The notes beneath the pieces are model-generated. The model had not been told where the DNA came from. It saw nothing but the letters and a program-made list of their open reading frames with translations, and ran no database searches. 64,000 nt of DNA from Anaplasma ovis str. Haibei. GTDB lineage: Bacteria > Pseudomonadota > Alphaproteobacteria > Rickettsiales > Anaplasmataceae. Shown here piece after piece: positions 28,442 through 36,842 of this stretch; position 1 is the stretch's first letter, and each line of letters begins with the position of its first letter. The translations under genes were made by a program, and so were the position numbers. Where the stretch lies: NCBI RefSeq assembly GCF_002214625.1, contig NZ_CP015994.1, forward strand, positions 1,054,001 to 1,118,000. The letters are read 5' to 3'.

Positions 28442-29596
28442 TCACGCAACGCTCAAAAATTGCAGCAGGGCGCCACCCCCGGTAGAGATGTATGAGAAGT
28501 CCTCTTCAGAATAGCCGGATGCTTTTATCGCAAATATGCTGTCACCACCCCCTACAATTGTACTGACTCCCTCCTTCTTGAGACGTACCAAGTCCCGCAC
28601 TAGGCCTGAAGTGCCCGCAGCAAAAGCCGCCCGTTCAAAAACCCCCATGGGCCCGTTCCAGAACACGGTTTTACACTTGCCCAAAACCTCAGTCACCTCC
28701 GCAGAGGTTTGTTCTCCAATATCAAAAATGCAGTCTTCTGCCTCCACATCCTCAGTTACCTTTGTATGTGCGGCACAGTCCAAACTACGCGCAACAACGT
28801 GGTCCCTAGGTAGGATTACAGTGCAATTGTTCTTGCTGGCAGATTCCAAAACTGCATATACGGCATCGTCGCAAGGTTCACAGATCGAATTACCGATCTT
28901 GTGGCCACTCGCACGTAAAAAGCTGTTTGATAACCCCCCACCCAGCACGAGAAAATCAACCTTCTGGGCTAGGTTACGTAACATTGGTATCTTAGAAGAT
29001 GTCTTTGCACCCCCAATAACCGCGGCAACTGGATGCTCGCTCACAATATTGCCCAGATGGTGCAGCTCATTTTGCAAGTTAAGGCCCGCAGCGGAAGGGA
29101 GAAACTTGGTAATCGCGTCAATTGAGGCGTGCATTCTGTGTGAGCAGGAAAACGCGTCATTCACGTACAAGTCTGCCATGGAAGCCAACTGCTTCGCAAA
29201 AGCAAGATCGTTCTCCTCTTCCCCCGCATGGAATCTAAGATTCTCCAATAAAACAACAGACCCCCACGGTAGTGCGTTCACAACAGTGCACACCCGCTCA
29301 CCAAGACAGTCTCCTATAAAAGTGACGGGTACACCCAACACCTCGCTTATTGTGCCAACCAGCGGCTCAAGCGAAAAATTCGCATCGACGCGGTTCGGGC
29401 GCCCAAAGTGGGACACCATAATAACCTTGGCCTCAGCTTTGACTAGATAGTCTACCGTAGGCGCAACTCTCTCAATCCTTGTCCTGTCACGCACCTGGCC
29501 ATGCTCAACTGGAACGTTAAAGTCAACCCTTAATAGAACCCTACAACCCCGTACACTGGAATTCTGCACCCAGGGTAACGTTCTGATGCTTTTCAT
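28442..29596 (-). CDS. pgk: Phosphoglycerate kinase
   Basis: Glycolytic/gluconeogenic kinase. RVLLRVDFNVPVEHGQV, VSHFGRPNRVD and ENLRFHAGEEEND mark the N-domain; GGAKTSSKIP and STIVGGGDSIFAIK the nucleotide domain; the end is STGGGALLQFLSVA. 384 aa from ATG 29596, a little short because the usual LEGKELPG tail is missing. Upstream in-frame ATGs lack conservation. gapA, the neighbouring pathway step, is at 62842. Confidence 0.95.
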   Translation of the reverse strand: MKSIRTLPWVQNSSVRGCRVLLRVDFNVPVEHGQVRDRTRIERVAPTVDYLVKAEAKVIMVSHFGRPNRVDANFSLEPLVGTISEVLGVPVTFIGDCLGERVCTVVNALPWGSVVLLENLRFHAGEEENDLAFAKQLASMADLYVNDAFSCSHRMHASIDAITKFLPSAAGLNLQNELHHLGNIVSEHPVAAVIGGAKTSSKIPMLRNLAQKVDFLVLGGGLSNSFLRASGHKIGNSICEPCDDAVYAVLESASKNNCTVILPRDHVVARSLDCAAHTKVTEDVEAEDCIFDIGEQTSAEVTEVLGKCKTVFWNGPMGVFERAAFAAGTSGLVRDLVRLKKEGVSTIVGGGDSIFAIKASGYSEEDFSYISTGGGALLQFLSVA

Positions 29597-30047
29597 CACA
29601 AACCACAACATGAAGCTGCCCGTAACCGCACGCACGGGTCTTAGAGCATCCCAGAAGTGTACACACGTACACCGTACAATACAAGTCCTATTGCGTCACC
29701 GAATACGAAACAGTTGCGGGTTCTCGTGCACCACGCACAATACGAACAGGACTCTGGCTAAATTTGCACCGGCACGCGCCCCGTCTATGTTCACACAACT
29801 GGCGTCTCTCATGCTGGTCCTGGGCACACAGAAACCGCAGAGCCCCCTGCAATGCGTGCATCCTGTTCGAAAATGGATATGGACAAGTTGTCGTGAGTTA
29901 CGTCTCTCTCCCATGTCGCACAACCACAAGGACTAAAGTGAGTGTTGCCGCGCTATTTGGGCACTATAATCTCACCATTATGCATTATTTAACTATGGAA
30001 AGTGTATGCTTTTGCGGTGAGCAGAGTTCAGTTTTAGGTATAGCCGT
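29597..30047. other. 451-base gap with no supported gene
   Basis: Between divergent pgk and a small unknown gene. Overlapping short frames on both strands show no motif or codon pattern that I trust. AT-rich sequence near 29965-30000 (CACTATAATCTCACC, TTATTTAACTATGG) looks promoter-like for the downstream gene. No RNA gene recognised. Confidence 0.45.
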
Positions 30048-30476
30048 ATGCAGCAAGATGTACCTGCAGGCACCCCGGGGCACTCCAGCCCTTTGAGAGT
30101 GCAGTGGGAAGTGGTAAAGCATCAAAAGTACAGCAATGGCAGCTTGTCTCAGGTATCCTGCCTGTATACCATAAAGGTGTACAACATTGAGGGAATGTTC
30201 GCTTTCAGCGCGGAACCTGTGAGAAGCGTGCTACTGAGAATTAACCCCTCTATAGATTGTGTGCTTCTTAACAAGGCGGTCAGCATAGAGGTCCTCGACG
30301 GAGTCATACTACGCAAGTTCGCCAGCAAGAAGAGGAATTATGTCTCCCGCTTGCAAGACTTGTCCAAATATTTTGAAGACAATCTCGGTATCACTCTTCC
30401 AGAGAGTATACGGAAGAGTTTCGTTAAGGAGTTCGGTGAGGCAGCAAAGCTGCTGAAGGGCTCTTTCAGCGTGTAG
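30048..30476 (+). CDS. Small unknown protein
   Basis: 142 aa, not recognised. No membrane helix or signal peptide. The central part alternates charged and hydrophobic residues (LLRINPSIDCVLLNKAVSIE) and the C-terminal half is basic and probably helical (KFASKKRNYVSRLQDLSKYF). The first ~15 residues look unstructured, so a later start is possible. It stands alone between a promoter-like gap and a strong hairpin, suggesting a monocistronic unit. Lineage-specific role unknown. Confidence 0.65.
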   Translation: MQQDVPAGTPGHSSPLRVQWEVVKHQKYSNGSLSQVSCLYTIKVYNIEGMFAFSAEPVRSVLLRINPSIDCVLLNKAVSIEVLDGVILRKFASKKRNYVSRLQDLSKYFEDNLGITLPESIRKSFVKEFGEAAKLLKGSFSV

Positions 30477-30513
30477 GTTCACATAGCTAAGTGGTTATTG
30501 AACGTTTAAGGTT

Positions 30514-30543
30514 TGTGCGCGGCGACCTGTTGATTCGCGCACA
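30514..30543 (+). terminator. GC-rich hairpin after the small unknown gene
   Basis: TGTGCGCG (30514-30521) pairs perfectly with CGCGCACA (30536-30543) around a 14-base loop, 38 bases past the stop. A run of T is weak (TTAACTCTT), so it may be an inefficient terminator or mRNA-protecting stem. Confidence 0.55.
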
Positions 30544-30551
30544 TTAACTCT

Positions 30552-30589
30552 TAAGAAATTAGGATAGATTATAAATTTCTTATCTATCC
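30552..30589. promoter_or_regulatory. Interleaved inverted repeats A-B-A'-B'
   Basis: TAAGAAATT (30552-30560) is complementary to AATTTCTTA (30574-30582), while GGATAGAT (30562-30569) is complementary to ATCTATCC (30582-30589). The arms alternate, so the two stems cannot both form as simple hairpins; in RNA they would give an H-type pseudoknot, in DNA two overlapping dyads. It lies 31 bases before the GTG of the next gene, in a strongly AT-rich setting. Confidence 0.55.
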
Positions 30590-30619
30590 GCCTTACCAAT
30601 TTCATAATTAGGAATACGT

Positions 30620-31336
30620 GTGTACGCCGTAGCTGTCATGCAGCTTCTGCAACAGTACCAGGTGGTGCTCGCTGCGTTTGTACTATTTGTCATATTTTTC
30701 ACAGCAGCAGGGCCGGTGCGGGGTGCCGGCTTCGGACATATGCCCACAGCATTTCGCAAGAAATCCGTACATGGCCAGACACCTCCAGCACCAGTATATC
30801 ATACTCCACGTAGTCCAGCAGAGGCCCCCATTCCCTATGGCGGCGGCACAGGAGCTGCACCACCAGATCCCGGGCACGAGCGCATTTGTCACGCAGATGA
30901 CCAAACTCGTACAACCGCAGCCTTACCTCAAGCCACACCAGCGCCTTACACAATGTGCGGTGGTGGCACTCATCCCAGTCAGAAACCTGCAATGGTAGGC
31001 CATATTCCCGCGCTGTCGCACGCATGTTCTGCCAAAATTATAGCGGAGCCAAGCGCTAAGTGTGTGTTGTATTCTTTAGAGGCGGAACCCGACCACCATG
31101 AGCTGGCAAAATCTGCGGAGGAAGCCATGGAAGTGGTGGATATTGCACATGAGCCAGGTGCGGACATTTGCGAGCCTGCACTAAACGAAGCGCAGCTCTG
31201 CATTGTCGAAGAAGAAGCTGGCACAGTAGACCAAGAACCGTTTCCCAAGATAGAACCTGCAAACACCTTGATGTGTTGCATCACGGTGGACCAAGTACTC
31301 CCCCACTCGATTGCAAAAATGCTCCAGCACGGGTAG
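30620..31336 (+). CDS. Unknown proline-rich protein with N-terminal membrane anchor
   Basis: 238 aa from GTG 30620 (ATG 30638 gives 232 aa). A hydrophobic helix near the N-terminus (VVLAAFVLFVIFFTAAG) is an uncleaved anchor or signal peptide. The body is low-complexity and rich in Pro, Ala and Gly (TPPAPVYHTPRSPAEAPIP), then acidic (EEAMEVVDIAHEPGAD) with scattered Cys. No domain recognised. The pattern fits a periplasmic or surface-exposed protein of rapid evolution. It precedes dapF by 43 bases. Confidence 0.65.
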   Translation: MYAVAVMQLLQQYQVVLAAFVLFVIFFTAAGPVRGAGFGHMPTAFRKKSVHGQTPPAPVYHTPRSPAEAPIPYGGGTGAAPPDPGHERICHADDQTRTTAALPQATPAPYTMCGGGTHPSQKPAMVGHIPALSHACSAKIIAEPSAKCVLYSLEAEPDHHELAKSAEEAMEVVDIAHEPGADICEPALNEAQLCIVEEEAGTVDQEPFPKIEPANTLMCCITVDQVLPHSIAKMLQHG

Positions 31337-31379
31337 AATCCCGCTCCGTGTGTTAGACGTACCATAAGTTGGTTGGGCA

Positions 31380-32174
31380 GTGAATTTTATCAAAATGCAC
31401 AGCAATGCGAATGATTTCGTCATCATTGATCGCAGAAGTATTGGGGATGCAGTTGTAGACTACGCAGCAATTGCTCACAGAAGGACCGGTGTTGGTTGCG
31501 ACCAGGTGGTCACCATATACAGATCAAGCAGTACTGACTGCTTGGTTACTATACACAATGCCGACGGCAGCCAGGCAGAAATGTGCGGCAATGCCGCAAT
31601 GTGCGTGGGTAAGTTGCTGATGGATGAGCTGGGTACTACTAGCGCATCAATGACAATTGGAGACCGCATAGTGCTTGCGGAAAAGTCCAAAACTGGCATG
31701 ATAAGAGTAAACCTAGGCAAGCCAAAACTTGCCTGGCAGGACATACCTATAGCCTGCGAGTGCGACACATTGCGGGTTCCACTGTCAATTCCCAAATACC
31801 CACAACCCGTGGGGGTGAATATGGGTAATACGCATATGGTGTTTTTCGTGGCATCAGTCAGGAACTGCAAGCTGGAGGAACTAGGGCCGTTGGTGGAGCA
31901 CAATTCCATATTTCCACAGCGCACCAATGTATGTGTCGCAGAAGTAGTCACCAGGAGCCAGATTACCCTTAGGGTTTGGGAAAGGGGCACCGGTGAGACG
32001 TTTTCCTGCGGCAGCGGGTCCTGTGCTGCACTCATAGCGGGTGTAAGGTTGGGAGTCACAGAAAGAAAGTGTACGGTAAGTATGCCCGGTGGAGACCTGT
32101 TAACAGAATGGCAAGAAAGTGGTGATACCGTGGTCAGCAGTGGAGTTACCGAGTCTTTCCGCGGCATTCTGTAG
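31380..32174 (+). CDS. dapF: Diaminopimelate epimerase
   Basis: Interconverts LL- and meso-diaminopimelate using two cysteines. Both are present: AEMCGNAAMC (first) and ERGTGETFSCGSGSCAA (second). The start is GTG 31380 (MNFIKMHSNANDFVI), matching the family opening. 264 aa. With dapD and dapE here, the meso-DAP route is represented by three genes at separate sites. Confidence 0.95.
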   Translation: MNFIKMHSNANDFVIIDRRSIGDAVVDYAAIAHRRTGVGCDQVVTIYRSSSTDCLVTIHNADGSQAEMCGNAAMCVGKLLMDELGTTSASMTIGDRIVLAEKSKTGMIRVNLGKPKLAWQDIPIACECDTLRVPLSIPKYPQPVGVNMGNTHMVFFVASVRNCKLEELGPLVEHNSIFPQRTNVCVAEVVTRSQITLRVWERGTGETFSCGSGSCAALIAGVRLGVTERKCTVSMPGGDLLTEWQESGDTVVSSGVTESFRGIL

Positions 32175-32249
32175 GTGGATTGCAAGTTTTCTAATTACAA
32201 ATACGGCGTGCGTGCGCTATAATCAAGGGTGTGGTGTGGAGCTTTTGTT

Positions 32250-32759
32250 ATGCAGGAACTTTCCTCTGTGGGCAAGGTGGCAGCGTCAATGTGCGTGGTG
32301 CCGGCCTCTATGTGTGTTTTCGCGGCGTGCATAGCCGCAGTGTTAATAAAAACTCTGGGTACTAAGTCTGGGTCTGCTCTAGAATCCCCGTTTGTGGGGT
32401 TTTCTGCGTGGGCAGTACTTACGGTGGTGACGCTGCTGTTTTTCACGCTTCAAGCGCTGGAGCGCGCTTGGTATGTCGCGTCCATAACCGCCGCTAAATA
32501 CAGAAGTTTTGCTGCGGTCATAGCTTGGTGGTTATCTTTGGAGAGGAACAAAACAAGGGAAGCTCTGGTAGATGGACGCGCTGCTCCTGAGGGTTGCGGT
32601 GATGGCAGCTTCCACCGCGGAATAGATCCCAAAGAGCCTGATCCCCGTCCCTGCAAGGGTAACGGAAGACAAAGAGTCGGCAGCATGCTTTGGTTGCTGG
32701 ATGTCACGGATTCTGTTGCGCACCAAAGAGAGCTTTGCAAAAACTCAATTTTGTCTTAG
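32250..32759 (+). CDS. Unknown membrane protein
   Basis: 169 aa from ATG 32250 (an in-frame ATG at 32229 adds 7). Two hydrophobic helices (MCVVPASMCVFAACIAAVLI and FSAWAVLTVVTLLFFTLQAL) are followed by a polar, Pro/Gly-rich tail of ~80 residues. No family recognised. It ends 61 bases before the TPR-methyltransferase gene; the two may share a transcript. Confidence 0.6.
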   Translation: MQELSSVGKVAASMCVVPASMCVFAACIAAVLIKTLGTKSGSALESPFVGFSAWAVLTVVTLLFFTLQALERAWYVASITAAKYRSFAAVIAWWLSLERNKTREALVDGRAAPEGCGDGSFHRGIDPKEPDPRPCKGNGRQRVGSMLWLLDVTDSVAHQRELCKNSILS

Positions 32760-32820
32760 AACTTACCGACGGCGTTCGCGGTTTTTTTGGTGTGGAGAGT
32801 TTTGTCTTACCGGTTGTAGT

Positions 32821-33939
32821 ATGAGGAAAATCCTTTCTTTCTTCGGCGATGGCCTGGGGTCGTTGTGCTCAAGGGTTTTTTGTTCGCTCCCAGGTACGGG
32901 AGAGGTTGCTGAACTTGTAAGAAGCAGCCGCGCGTCAGCCATGGAAGGCATTTCTTCCTTGAAGGATAAGTCTAAGAGTCTACTCTCCACGAACATGGAT
33001 CTGGGGTTGTACCACTTTTACAGGGGAAATATACAAGACGCAAAGGCAAGATTCTGGCTTATCAGCTTGGTAAGACCAAAACTTCCGGACGCTTACTACA
33101 ACATAGGTAGGTGTTACCTGGTGCTGCGAGACATAAACAGGGCGGTGAAGAGCTTTGAGAAGGCGTTGTCGCTCGACAAGTCGCATCAGGAGTCTATGTA
33201 TTATCTACAGAAAATAGAAGCCCCTGAAAAGGTGGCTGAGGTACCAGAAAACATCATAAGGCAGCACTTCAACTACACGAGTGAGTACTTTGTCGAGTAT
33301 TGGCTAATCGCCCAGAACTATAGGGGGCACGAGTATGTGCGATCTCTAGTCATGAATTTCCTGGGGGATAGGATTGCCGAGCTGGATGTTCTAGACCTGG
33401 GGTGCGGTACTGGCGTTTGTGGGCAGTTCCTGAAGATGAAGGGGGTAGGCCGCCACATAACCGGGGTTGATATATCCCGCAGGATGCTGGACATTGCAAG
33501 GAAGTGCTTCGTAAACGGAAGACAGGCGTACAATGAACTACTCTGTATAAACATGCACGAGTTCCTGCGAGACAACAGCAAGGAATATGACGTCATCATC
33601 TTAACTGAAGTGCTACACTATTCGGGAAAACGCCTAGGCGAAATTTTGGAGATGTCTAGCAAGACTCTGGCCAAGGGCGGCATTATTGTGGCACTGGTGC
33701 GCGAGGGCAGCGGACAGGGGTATAGGTTCGTCAAGGAGGGAGATTTCTTCTGCCACTCGGGCACATATGTTCAACAACAAGTGGAGAAACTAGGCCTCCG
33801 TCTAAGTTACGTTAACCGTTGCAAGATATACGGAGACAGGGTTGACGGGCTGCTGTTTGCAATATCTCACGGTGATGACACTGCGGCGGTACAGCAGAGT
33901 GGTAGGGCAGATGCTGCTGACTCTAGAAGCACAACCTAG
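32821..33939 (+). CDS. TPR-containing class I SAM-dependent methyltransferase
   Basis: 372 aa. Residues ~60-135 carry TPR-like helical pairs (GLYHFYRGNIQDAKARFWL, AYYNIGRCYLVLRDINRAVK). A class I methyltransferase domain follows: VLDLGCGTGVCGQFL is motif I, GVDISRRMLDIARK binds the adenosine ribose, and EYDVIILTEVLHY is motif IV. Start at ATG 32821; the open frame extends back over the previous gene but is not conserved. Substrate unknown; the TPR part suggests a protein substrate or partner. Confidence 0.85.
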   Translation: MRKILSFFGDGLGSLCSRVFCSLPGTGEVAELVRSSRASAMEGISSLKDKSKSLLSTNMDLGLYHFYRGNIQDAKARFWLISLVRPKLPDAYYNIGRCYLVLRDINRAVKSFEKALSLDKSHQESMYYLQKIEAPEKVAEVPENIIRQHFNYTSEYFVEYWLIAQNYRGHEYVRSLVMNFLGDRIAELDVLDLGCGTGVCGQFLKMKGVGRHITGVDISRRMLDIARKCFVNGRQAYNELLCINMHEFLRDNSKEYDVIILTEVLHYSGKRLGEILEMSSKTLAKGGIIVALVREGSGQGYRFVKEGDFFCHSGTYVQQQVEKLGLRLSYVNRCKIYGDRVDGLLFAISHGDDTAAVQQSGRADAADSRSTT

Positions 33940-33996
33940 CAGCTGTAGTTATTGACAGGCAAGTCTATTTTGCATTACCATTGCCGGGTATTTGTC

Positions 33997-34082
33997 GCGG
34001 TTGTGGTGGAAATGGTAGACACGCAGCGTTGAGGTCGCTGTGGCTATAACAAGCCTTGGAAGTTCGAGTCTTCTTAACCGCA
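33997..34082 (+). tRNA. tRNA-Leu (anticodon GAG)
   Basis: Class II tRNA. Acceptor GCGGTTG pairs with TAACCGC (one G-T). Anticodon stem CAGCG/CGCTG with loop TTGAGGT gives GAG. Long variable arm; T loop TTCGAGT. Discriminator A at 34082, followed by an encoded CCA (34083-34085). Confidence 0.95.
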
Positions 34083-34100
34083 CCATCTCATGAGTCTCAA

Positions 34101-35189
34101 GTGAATCTGATAGGCAGAGTTTTCGGCTTTGGCAACAATCTGGTAGAGAGGGCGGTACTGGAGATAAGGCGCTGCGCGCCAGTTGTCCTCCACAAGAGCG
34201 GCAAGTATGCGTTGGTTTTCCCCAGCGAGCTGCTTGAGGAGCACTCCTTCGCCACGCTGACTGAGTTTTCCAGCAAGTTGTACTTACTGCTAACCGGCAG
34301 GAGAATGGCCGCAGTCGCAGGCGGGTGCGCGCTGTCCAGGGTGCTTGCAAACAGTCTCACACTGGCAGACATTGCAGCCGCGCTGTCTACTAGTACAAGT
34401 CTGCCACCCGATGCGCAGGTTACAAGCAGCAATAGCCCGTTGGATTGTCACGCGATAGACCTGGTGAAGCTAGCAAAGTTGCTTCCCTCCGCTCTGGTCG
34501 TGGACATGGAGTTTGCCAACGATGGGGAAATGGAGCAATGGTGCACGCAAAACGGCGTACTGTGTTTGGCGTGCGATGCACTATCTGGCTATCGCAAGGA
34601 GTACAGATTGCATGAGGTCTGCCGCTCTGACCTTTTCCTGCACAACGCACCAGTTGCCAAGATACTTGTGTACAGGTCAAACCTAGGAGAACCAGAGCAT
34701 TATGCTATTATCATAGGTAACCCGAGCTTCGAAAACCCCGTGGTGAGGCTGCACTCATCATGCTATACGGGAGACCTACTTGGCAGCGTTTCGTGTGACT
34801 GCAGGGACCAATTGTTGCACACTATACAGTTCTTGGGGGGCAGTAGTGGCGGAATAGTGTTATACATCTCTCAAGAGGGAAGAGGTATAGGACTAGCAAA
34901 CAAAATACGCGCCTACAACCTGCAAACACAGAACTCTCTAGATACCGTAGACGCAAACAGGTTTCTTGGATTCGATGATGACGAAAGAGTCTTCCTGCCG
35001 GCAGCGCGTATTCTTGACGAGCTAGGAGTCTCAAAGTTTCAGATGCTAACCAGCAACCCCAGTAAGGTGTCTGGCATGCGTGACCATGGGTTCACTGTAA
35101 CAAAGATGATACCCCTTTCGGTCGGAACTCACGAACGTAACATTGGCTATATAAAAACAAAAATAGAACGCCTAGGTCACGTTAATTGA
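34101..35189 (+). CDS. ribA: GTP cyclohydrolase II with N-terminal extension
   Basis: First step of riboflavin synthesis. The C-terminal ~200 residues hold the GTP cyclohydrolase II fold: RLHSSCYTGDLLGSVSCDC (three zinc-binding Cys), the QEGRGIGLANKIRAY active-site segment and MLTSNPSKV. The N-terminal ~160 residues are divergent; their position suggests a decayed RibB-like or alphaproteobacterial RibA-specific domain, but no DHBP-synthase catalytic motif is visible. GTG 34101 is chosen because earlier starts fall inside the tRNA. ribA precedes virB8 by 118 bases, an arrangement seen in Wolbachia and other Anaplasmataceae. Confidence 0.93.
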   Translation: MNLIGRVFGFGNNLVERAVLEIRRCAPVVLHKSGKYALVFPSELLEEHSFATLTEFSSKLYLLLTGRRMAAVAGGCALSRVLANSLTLADIAAALSTSTSLPPDAQVTSSNSPLDCHAIDLVKLAKLLPSALVVDMEFANDGEMEQWCTQNGVLCLACDALSGYRKEYRLHEVCRSDLFLHNAPVAKILVYRSNLGEPEHYAIIIGNPSFENPVVRLHSSCYTGDLLGSVSCDCRDQLLHTIQFLGGSSGGIVLYISQEGRGIGLANKIRAYNLQTQNSLDTVDANRFLGFDDDERVFLPAARILDELGVSKFQMLTSNPSKVSGMRDHGFTVTKMIPLSVGTHERNIGYIKTKIERLGHVN

Positions 35190-35307
35190 GGATGCTTTTC
35201 CTGTTAACTTGATGTAAATAAAAGCGTTGTAGGTTGTGTTCGTGTATTATGCGGGCTTATCGGCGGGAAGGGTCTTCCTCTTCCTAGTTTAGTTTCGGCG
35301 AGTTTGT

Positions 35308-35997
35308 ATGGGTATGTTCGGTTTCGGCAAGAAAAGTGGGGGTGCCGCAGTTTCCGCGGGTACTGATGACTGGTATCATGATAGATACAGCTCAGTTGTG
35401 GTTCAGCGGAACGTCTTGCTTCTTCTGGTAGTGTTGTCCGTGTTCTGCATTGCAGTAAGTACTTTTGTAATTTTTAGGATAGGCAAAACAAGGACAATCG
35501 AGCCGTTTGTGGTTGAGATAGAAAAGAAGTCGGGCATCACCACGCTAGTGAACCCGATTACGGTAAAGCAGTACTCTGCTGACGAGGTTTTGGGCAATTA
35601 CTTTATAATCGAGTATGTACGGGCAAGGGAGCTGTATGATCCTAACAATTTCCAGTACAACTACTACACGAAGGTGAGGTTACTCTCCTCCCAGGAGACT
35701 TACAGTGAATTCCGTAACTGGATACGCCCTAGCAACCCTTCAAGCCCAATGACGCTATACTCGGACGCAGTATCTGGCAACCTGAAGGTGCGGTCTTTAC
35801 AGCATCTTAGCACTGGAAACGTGCAGATTAGGTTTTCCTTAGAGTTTAATAACCACAACGGGTCTATCACCAAGAGGGATAGAATTGCCACTCTTTCCTT
35901 CAGGTACTCTTCGCTTGAGATGAACGATCAAGATAGGCAGGTGAACCCTCTGGGATTTCAGATTACTTACTATAGGGCAGACGATGAATTTCTATAA
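35308..35997 (+). CDS. virB8: Type IV secretion protein VirB8
   Basis: Inner-membrane assembly factor of the T4SS. Short cytoplasmic N-terminus, a membrane helix at about residues 32-52 (VLLLLVVLSVFCIAVSTFVI), then an NTF2-like periplasmic domain including YVRARELYDPNNFQYNY. 229 aa, complete. It starts the virB8-virB9-virB10-virB11-virD4 series and overlaps virB9 by 14 bases. Confidence 0.95.
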   Translation: MGMFGFGKKSGGAAVSAGTDDWYHDRYSSVVVQRNVLLLLVVLSVFCIAVSTFVIFRIGKTRTIEPFVVEIEKKSGITTLVNPITVKQYSADEVLGNYFIIEYVRARELYDPNNFQYNYYTKVRLLSSQETYSEFRNWIRPSNPSSPMTLYSDAVSGNLKVRSLQHLSTGNVQIRFSLEFNNHNGSITKRDRIATLSFRYSSLEMNDQDRQVNPLGFQITYYRADDEFL

Positions 35998-36823
35998 AAA
36001 CTTTCTTGCGTTCTCGACTCTACTGACCGTCGTTTTTACAGGAGGTGTGGCACAGTCTGCCGTAAGCGGTGGTGCACCTGTATCTGTAGACAGTAGGATC
36101 AAAACCTTTGTGTACAGCCCGAACGAGATATTTACCGTTGTATTTAACCATGGGTACCACTCGTTTATAGAGTTCTCCAAAGGCGAGACCATAAAAGTGA
36201 TGGCTATGGGGGACAGCGTTCACTGGAAGGTAAAGCCCGTAGACAATAAACTGTTCATTATGCCATTGGAGAAGGAAGGCAAGACAAACATGCTGGTAGA
36301 GACCAACAAGGGCAGGAGCTATGCTTTTGATCTTGTTTCGAAGCCTGCTGGCCCCGATAGCGCGGGGTACAAAGAAGTGGCTGATGAACTAGGTAGGGTG
36401 GACGCTCCCCTATCGGATATGGCCTATATGGTGCGTTTCTACTACCCAGATAACAACAGGGAGTTTGATCTAAAAGGGGCCGGTCTGGCAGACTTGTCTG
36501 CTCCAAGCTTGGCGAAAAACCCCAACAGTGGCGAGGTTACCATACGCCCAAATGCAACCAGCAAGAATTATGTTTACTCTGCAAGTAGTGCTGATGAAAC
36601 GATAGTTCCTGTAAAGACTTTTGATGACGGGTCACTTACATACTTTCAGTTTTATGACAACAACAGAGTGATTCCCAAAGTGTTTTCTGTGGGAAGGCAT
36701 GGTAAAAGGGTGCCATGCAGAATGTTGCTACTGAAGGGCTACGTTATAATCAAAGGAGTCCACAAGCGGCTGTACCTTGACTACGGCAAGAGTGGCGTTG
36801 AAGTCGTGAATACGGTGCTTTGA
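35984..36823 (+). CDS. virB9: Type IV secretion protein VirB9
   Basis: Outer-membrane-complex component. Signal peptide at residues 1-25 (FLAFSTLLTVVFTGGVAQSA), N-terminal beta domain (MGDSVHWKVKPVDNKLFIMP), and a C-terminal domain with the family segment VSVGRHGKRVP-like FSVGRHGKRVP. 279 aa, complete. Start overlaps virB8 by 14 bases, consistent with coupled translation. Confidence 0.95.
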   Translation: MNFYKNFLAFSTLLTVVFTGGVAQSAVSGGAPVSVDSRIKTFVYSPNEIFTVVFNHGYHSFIEFSKGETIKVMAMGDSVHWKVKPVDNKLFIMPLEKEGKTNMLVETNKGRSYAFDLVSKPAGPDSAGYKEVADELGRVDAPLSDMAYMVRFYYPDNNREFDLKGAGLADLSAPSLAKNPNSGEVTIRPNATSKNYVYSASSADETIVPVKTFDDGSLTYFQFYDNNRVIPKVFSVGRHGKRVPCRMLLLKGYVIIKGVHKRLYLDYGKSGVEVVNTVL

Positions 36824-36842
36824 TCAATAGTTGAGTTTAGGG

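Noticed and set aside
30683-31025. Reverse-strand frames opposite the Pro-rich unknown protein
   Set aside because: They overlap fully with a forward frame that has a credible membrane anchor; the reverse products are Trp/Cys/Arg-rich without motif.
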